Source: Eopsaltria australis
Lineage: Eukaryota > Chordata > Aves > Passeriformes > Petroicidae
Direction: 5' to 3'
Assembly (NCBI GenBank): GCA_034509425.1
Contig: JAVTVJ010001387.1
Coordinates: 1-64,000 of the forward strand
Length of the DNA: 64,000 nucleotides
The notes under the pieces were generated by a model. That model was not told the origin of the DNA and searched no databases. It was given only the letters and a program-made list of their open reading frames with translations. Within the stretch, counting starts at the first letter, position 1. Each line of letters opens with the position of its first letter. A program made the translations under genes and the position numbers. Of the stretch, positions 59,009 to 64,000 are shown piece by piece.

Positions 59009-59420
59009 GGGCAGGTCTACACTGTATCAAACCAATGGTCTGTTGTATTTCAGCATCCTGTCTCCAGTCCTGGCCAAAGGAATGCTTTTTATGAAAACGT
59101 AAGTACAAGGCAAAGTAATAACTTCCCCATGTATTTTCCCATCCCTCTCATTCTCTACTTTTAGTCCAGTGGCTTTCTGAATACAGGTAGGTTTTTTGTG
59201 TTCAATGATCCTCAGTGGAATTATCTGCCATGAGCTTGCCCCCTATCCTTGAACCTTTGGAACCTTCTTGTGTCCACAGCACTACATGCAGGTGTTCCAC
59301 TCCACCGGCCTGCTGGATGTTGCCTGAAGATCCATTGCCGCCTGAGGGCTTTTTGTCTTGCTCCTCATCCTTTCACTTGATCTTTCAGCTGATTTTCTGG
59401 AATTTAAATTGGAATAGGGA
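59009..59420. mobile_element. Ancient CR1/L3-like interspersed repeat (tentative)
   Basis: The run 'aaaccaatggtctgttgtat' then 'cagcatcctgtctccagtcc' and 'tggccaaaggaatgcttttt' matches the remembered pattern of an old amniote repeat ('...cagtatcctgtctc...gtggccag...gatgctt...'). Later parts ('cttccccatgtattttccca', then 'aggtgttccactccaccg') follow in the expected order. It is much more decayed than the CR1 copies. The family name is a guess from memory. The recognition of a repeat is better supported than its class. Confidence 0.4.
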
Positions 59421-60290
59421 AATGCAGTGAGATCTGTTATGACCCCACACCCTAAAGGAATTCTTCTGAGGTGTGTGATTCCCAGTGCACATCTCAAGTA
59501 TTCAAGAAGTTGCTATTGGAGATGGTTGCATAATCAAAAGTGGAAGTCACATTCTCAGTGACAAAATCCACACTGTCTCCTGATACTCTAAGAGGACTTG
59601 TGAAAGACATAGGGTACAGTGCTGTGCCATTGAAGCAGCCTCACAAAGACTCTTGAAAAGCCCTTGTAGGAAATGGGACTCTTGAAAGGACTAGCTCTGA
59701 TCCTGAGCAGTAATTGAATCTGATCAATCAAGAGCACAGCCTCTGTAAAGTTTTCTTCCTATACAGCATTTTCTTAGCCTTCATAAATGAATGGAATTTA
59801 TTTGTCTACTTGCCATAAACCTTTCTATTTCTGCAAAGCGGTCTCTAAATATTCACCAAATCAGTTAAGGAGCCATAGAAAATGCTCCCTCACCTAAACA
59901 AATTTTTTCTGATGTAAGAAGGAAGAAGCAGAGTGAGTTCTGAAAGCTTCATCACTTGCCAATCATCTGCTGGCAATGTGAAGAATGAACAACAGCAACC
60001 CAGGTATTAAAGAAGATAGAATGATACTGCTAAATTTGCAGCAAAATAGCAATGTATTTGGAATAATTAGATTATGGCTCACTTGTTTCTTCTTTCCCAT
60101 ATTTACTCAGGTATGATTACTTGATTTTATACAAGTCGATGAGTGTGGCTTGAGATAGGAACCCAGGTCACTGCCTCACATATTTGATTAGAATGGATGT
60201 TCTTAAAGAAAAACAAAAAAGAAAACAAACTAGATTTGTCTTTTTTGCTTTCAGATGTAAGGGACAGCTTCCTCTTGGTAATTTCAAAGC

Positions 60291-60318
60291 ATTATTGTTA
60301 TTGTTATTATTATAGTTG
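60291..60318. repeat. (TTATTG)n-like simple repeat
   Basis: TTA and TTG triplets alternate for about 28 bases. Confidence 0.8.
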
Positions 60319-62650
60319 TCTTAGTTTTTAAGCTAATCTGGAAAAATAGGATTAATGAGAAAACTGGAGAAAAATGCTCTAATACTGACAACAGATGGGT
60401 AAATCACAAATGGTTGAGGCTGAAGTGGAAAGTCTTTACAGAAGAGCAGAATCTGGGCAGTTGTACCTTTCTTCTTCAGTGTTTTTTTGAGAGTCACCTG
60501 TTTGAAACAAATTTCTTCTGCATGGAAAGATGCTAAAGGTAGATGCTTAGAAATATCTGAACCTCAGCTCTTAGAAAAGTAGAATGGTGTGAGACAACTG
60601 CCCACCTTTTCTAGCATAACTTTTTTCGTAACTCCCTCTCTCATTTGGTAAAACCAGACACATGCCTATGTACAAATATCATGTTGGTGTCCATGAGACC
60701 TAAAAACTTCTGAGAGACTTTCCAGTTGGTTAAATCATGACTTTAACCATTAAACAGTTTCATGGGCTGGGAATTCAGACTTTCTCTATTATCAAACTCA
60801 GTACAACAATTTTAGCACAAGATATCTCTAAAATGTTCAGAATAAGGATTGGCCTTGGAATATGTCAAGTCTTTGCTCTTTTTTTTTGCCTGAGATGGCA
60901 GTAAAAATGCTTCTGACATTAAACTGAAAATTCTGTCTACAAATGTAATGCACAAGTGCTTTTGTTGCTGTGTTTAGTTTTTCATATTTGTTTTGTTGTT
61001 TTTGTTTTGGGGGATGGGGGATTGGTTTTTTCTGTGTTTTATTTTTTCTTTTCCCAGGAGTCTTGAATTTTGTGCAGGCCATAGAACTGGCTTGCTTCTC
61101 TTGACTTCCTCTAGCAAAAGTAATTTTGCCTTGTAACAATTTTGCCTTATACCTGTAGGCAAGGTAGATTAGAAAGGGTTTACCAGGATGGTAGTCATGC
61201 TGCTGTTTTAAACACAAATATTTCAGTGTAAATAATTTTCAAGGAGTAAAACTTGCCAGTTGATTCCATGGAATTAAATTTTCCATTTCCTCGTGTTCCA
61301 TGAAGAAGTTGCGTGGCAAAACTTAGTTCAAGATGTAAGCATGCTTCTGTGGCATAAGCATTGATGGGTTTTGCCTACTAAACAGCCGCAGTCTGTCAGA
61401 CTGTTGGAGGGTCTCAGGTAAACTGTGTTTGCTGTGCCTTTCAATTTGGTGTTCTCCTCTGAAGAAAAGGCCATTAGTGACACATTGTTCTGCAGGTCAC
61501 AATGTCCTGTGTCACAGTGAAAAATTAATTTCTGTGGGGAAAAGTACACATGTGGCTTTTGATTCTTTTGAAGCAGAGAAGTTCCAGCCTTTTCCTTAAT
61601 ATTTTGACTGTGAATATGAGCTCTAGTAGATGAAATTACTGTCAGCATTCATTTACCTATTGCCCTTGTCTGAGTAGTTTTGAAGGAGAATGGTGAGTTT
61701 CTTTTTCTTAACACGGTGCTATAGCACATTTGATAGGATGCCTTGGTTGGATAGAAAGAGTCAGTTTACAATTCAATTACCAGAGTGCAAGGGAAAGAAA
61801 ACACCATTTAGATTTGATGTTCAGCAGGAGTAAGTGGGATCATGAAGAGGATAAGAGATTTGAGGAAACATAAGTATCCAGCTTTTAATGGCTTCCTTGT
61901 ATACCAGTTATTCTGATCTACAGCTTTTCATGTGTCACCCCAAGCAAAATTTTATACATGCAGAAAATTAAAATCCCTTTTTGCTTGCTCATAATTCACT
62001 GTGGTGAGAGAAAAATACACTACAGGAAGGCAAGAGATAAAATAGTAAGAGAAAACAGAAATTTTGCTTTTGTTGTGCTTTTTACTTTTCAACTAATCTA
62101 AGTCCTAAAGTGCACCTGAAACTGGGAAAACAACTTACAGAATGGATGCCTTGGAAGCTTTTGTTGTTATTGCAGGCACACAGCAAACAGCAAACTGTTA
62201 TTTGTGATTCAACCAACAGCCCAGAATTACCTTAGCACTCAGGAAAAAGCTTTGTGAATCTTTCTTTGTCCTTCAGTCGCTCTTGCCTTTTCAGCCGTGA
62301 GCACAGTTGTCACCTGGCCTTGTGCTATGTTCGTTTTGTGAGGTGGGTTGTCACAGCAGTGACAGCAGAGTCCCCTGCTGCACTAAGTGGACATGGAGAT
62401 GATGGCTGCATTTTAGAGCTCAGTTTTTGCTCCATACCATCACAGTATCTTGTACTGAGGCAGATTCCTGAATGAGCTGTCTATAATACATAGACAGATC
62501 CGTCTGACAAAATTTGTCGTGACTGCCAGAGAATGTGAACGAATGTAGCTTCTTTACATCCCAGAAAAGCACGTTGGTCTGTCTTGGACCAAACCCTTAC
62601 CTGAAGGATAGTGCCTGCTGGTTTAGATCTTAATTCCTGTTCTTTTATCT

Positions 62651-62790
62651 CAGAAGCACAGAATATCAGGAATTGAAAGAGACCTCTTGAGGTCTTCAAC
62701 TTCCCTGCTTAAGCAGGGTCAGATTAAACTACCCATGACTGTACATTGACAGGCTCGAAATATCTCCATATTTATGACTGAAGGAAGAGA
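62651..62790 (-). mobile_element. CR1 LINE 3' fragment
   Basis: The plus strand shows 'agcacagaatatcaggaatt', 'gaaagagacctcttgaggtc', 'cttccctgcttaagcagggt' and 'cattgacaggctcgaaatat', the reverse complement of a CR1 3' terminus. Old and short. Confidence 0.7.
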
Positions 62791-64000
62791 TTGTTGTTCT
62801 CCATGCACATTGTGATGACATAGGGAGAGGGAGGGGAAAAGTGGACAGAATTCAGACACCTGGTAGAGAAAAATCTATATTCCTTCTTGGGAGTGGGCTG
62901 GGGTAGAATTTCTTCTTCTGAAGAAATAACAGTTTTAAAAAAGTCATTCAGATAAAATGATGCAAAACCTGCTTTCTAGTCATGGTAGGAGAATGGAGTG
63001 TTTGGTTTCTTTGGGATTTTTCCAGCCCTATTTCCCATGGTTGTTTTTTTCTGATAAAATTCTACTGAGTTATTGGTTTAACAAGGAGCTAAGATTTCTC
63101 ATTTTACGTTGTGATAAATTATTACAGTATTAATTAGAACTTGCATAGCCAATTTCATTTTTTCAGAGTTTAAAGAAAAAAGTTAATTACTTCATTAGTA
63201 ATAATTAACTTGTTCTTTGGGAACTGCCAAATTTCTTTTTTCCCAGTTGTTTGTTTGTCATTGATTTTTTTTCCCCTTTAGATAAGTTTGTTTTTCTCAC
63301 AGTGCGGTTGGGATGATGCATTTTCACCTGGTCTGTTCAACTTACACTAGAATTCCTGCCCTTGGTCCCTTTGTTTTTGATAAGATGGGTTATAGTGCAA
63401 AAAGGAGTATGAATCTATGGTGAGATCACTGTTAAAATGAGGAATGACTTCCAAATATCTCATTAAGAGCCCTGTGAGTGGGAATTCTCTCACTCTGATT
63501 GTACAGCTAGCCTGAGTTCTGCCATACAATGCATCTGATGTTGCATGTTTTTGCTATCTGTGAACATGTTTAAGAAGCGTTTTAGGGCTTTGGGGGAGGG
63601 GGGGTGGTGGTATTTAGTTTTTTCCCATTGTATACAGCTGTTTTTCTGGAAGAGTTGCAGTGTTCTGTGGTTTGATTTGGCATGTCTTCCCCAAGACTTT
63701 TGAGTGTTCCATTACCAGGGTTAATCAGTGAAGTTTGGTAAGTCATCATGATGTGAAATCAAGGATCCAGCTTGGCTCCTACCACTGTTTTTTCTGTGGC
63801 AGTGAGCAAAGTCAGCAAAGGGTACATGGCTAGCTGATGATGAGGAGTGTGGAAATATTTCCTGGCTCCATTGCTGAGTAGAGTTCACATTGCTTTACTC
63901 CTAGGCAGGAAGGTAATACATAGCATAATCCCTTGATTTTGTTAGGAAGTACTTGCTGGTGGAAATAGAGCTGTTCAAAACGAGGCCTCTGTGTTTTATA

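Larger units (their letters stand above)
35016..64000 (+). other. CPLX2: First coding intron of the complexin gene (incomplete)
   Basis: It begins at donor GTAAGT and runs past the window end, so it is at least 28,985 bases long. I found no further complexin exon and no nested gene. It carries CR1 fragments (37034-37090, 40536-40800, 56365-56525, 62651-62790), an older repeat (59009-59420), simple T-, A- and GT-rich tracts, and a possible regulatory patch at 47,560-48,060. No LTR element was recognised, unlike the upstream flank. The long gaps between these items (35,016-37,033; 37,091-40,535; 40,801-56,364; 56,526-59,008; 59,421-62,650; 62,791-64,000) hold AT-rich sequence with nothing else that I can name. 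Confidence 0.7.

Noticed and set aside
63590..63610. G-rich run as a quadruplex candidate
   Set aside because: Only three runs of three G can be drawn with loops. A fourth is missing.
35016..64000. Search for the rest of complexin (SNARE-binding helix exon, lysine/glutamate-rich)
   Set aside because: No GC- and GAG/AAG-rich exon with flanking splice sites was seen. The remaining exons must be beyond the window.
1..64000. CRISPR arrays, operons, tRNA or rRNA genes
   Set aside because: This is vertebrate nuclear DNA. No regularly spaced repeats, cloverleaf-type sequences or rRNA blocks were seen.

Overview
The window is nuclear DNA from a bird. The evidence is a set of CR1 LINE fragments with the avian-type 3' end (the 8-base ATTCTATG repeat, or a pentanucleotide tail), several avian-type ERV LTRs, an AT-rich gene-poor background, and one CpG-island promoter. 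I cannot tell the order or species from the sequence.

Layout: (1) Positions 1 to about 32,490 are a gene-poor upstream region with no exon I can support. It holds CR1 fragments (1-625, 4049-4255, 9702-10850, 19192-19480), an LTR interrupted by a second LTR-like insert (1549-3211), an LTR of an ERVL-type family in sense orientation (4741-5806), a GC-rich block of unknown identity (14734-15540), a clean solo LTR with a 5-base target duplication (18164-18761), and an antisense, rearranged ERVL-type provirus with a 5-base target duplication (26454-28428). (2) Positions 32,491-32,690 hold a CR1 3' end with an AGAAT-repeat tail. It sits directly against a CpG island of about 1.8 kb (32,745-34,580). 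(3) The island carries a TATA-like box and a likely non-coding first exon. An exon at 34914-35015 follows, with the start codon of a complexin gene, best matched to CPLX2 (first residues MDFVMKQALG, then a phase-1 splice donor). (4) From 35016 to the end of the window the sequence is the first coding intron of that gene. It is at least 29 kb long. I see only CR1 fragments, one older CR1/L3-like repeat, simple repeats and possible regulatory sequence in it. The remaining coding exons lie to the right, outside the window.

The window therefore shows the promoter and 5' end of one neuronal gene, a presynaptic SNARE regulator, plus its upstream gene desert. I found no new multi-gene system. The points most worth checking are the minimal start-stop uORF just before the complexin start codon, the nested and rearranged LTR structures with identifiable target duplications, a paired GATA palindrome in the intron, and an 18-bp perfect palindrome upstream.

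Repeat family names come from recognising sequence patterns by eye, not from a database search. Boundaries without a stated target duplication are accurate only to a few tens of bases.
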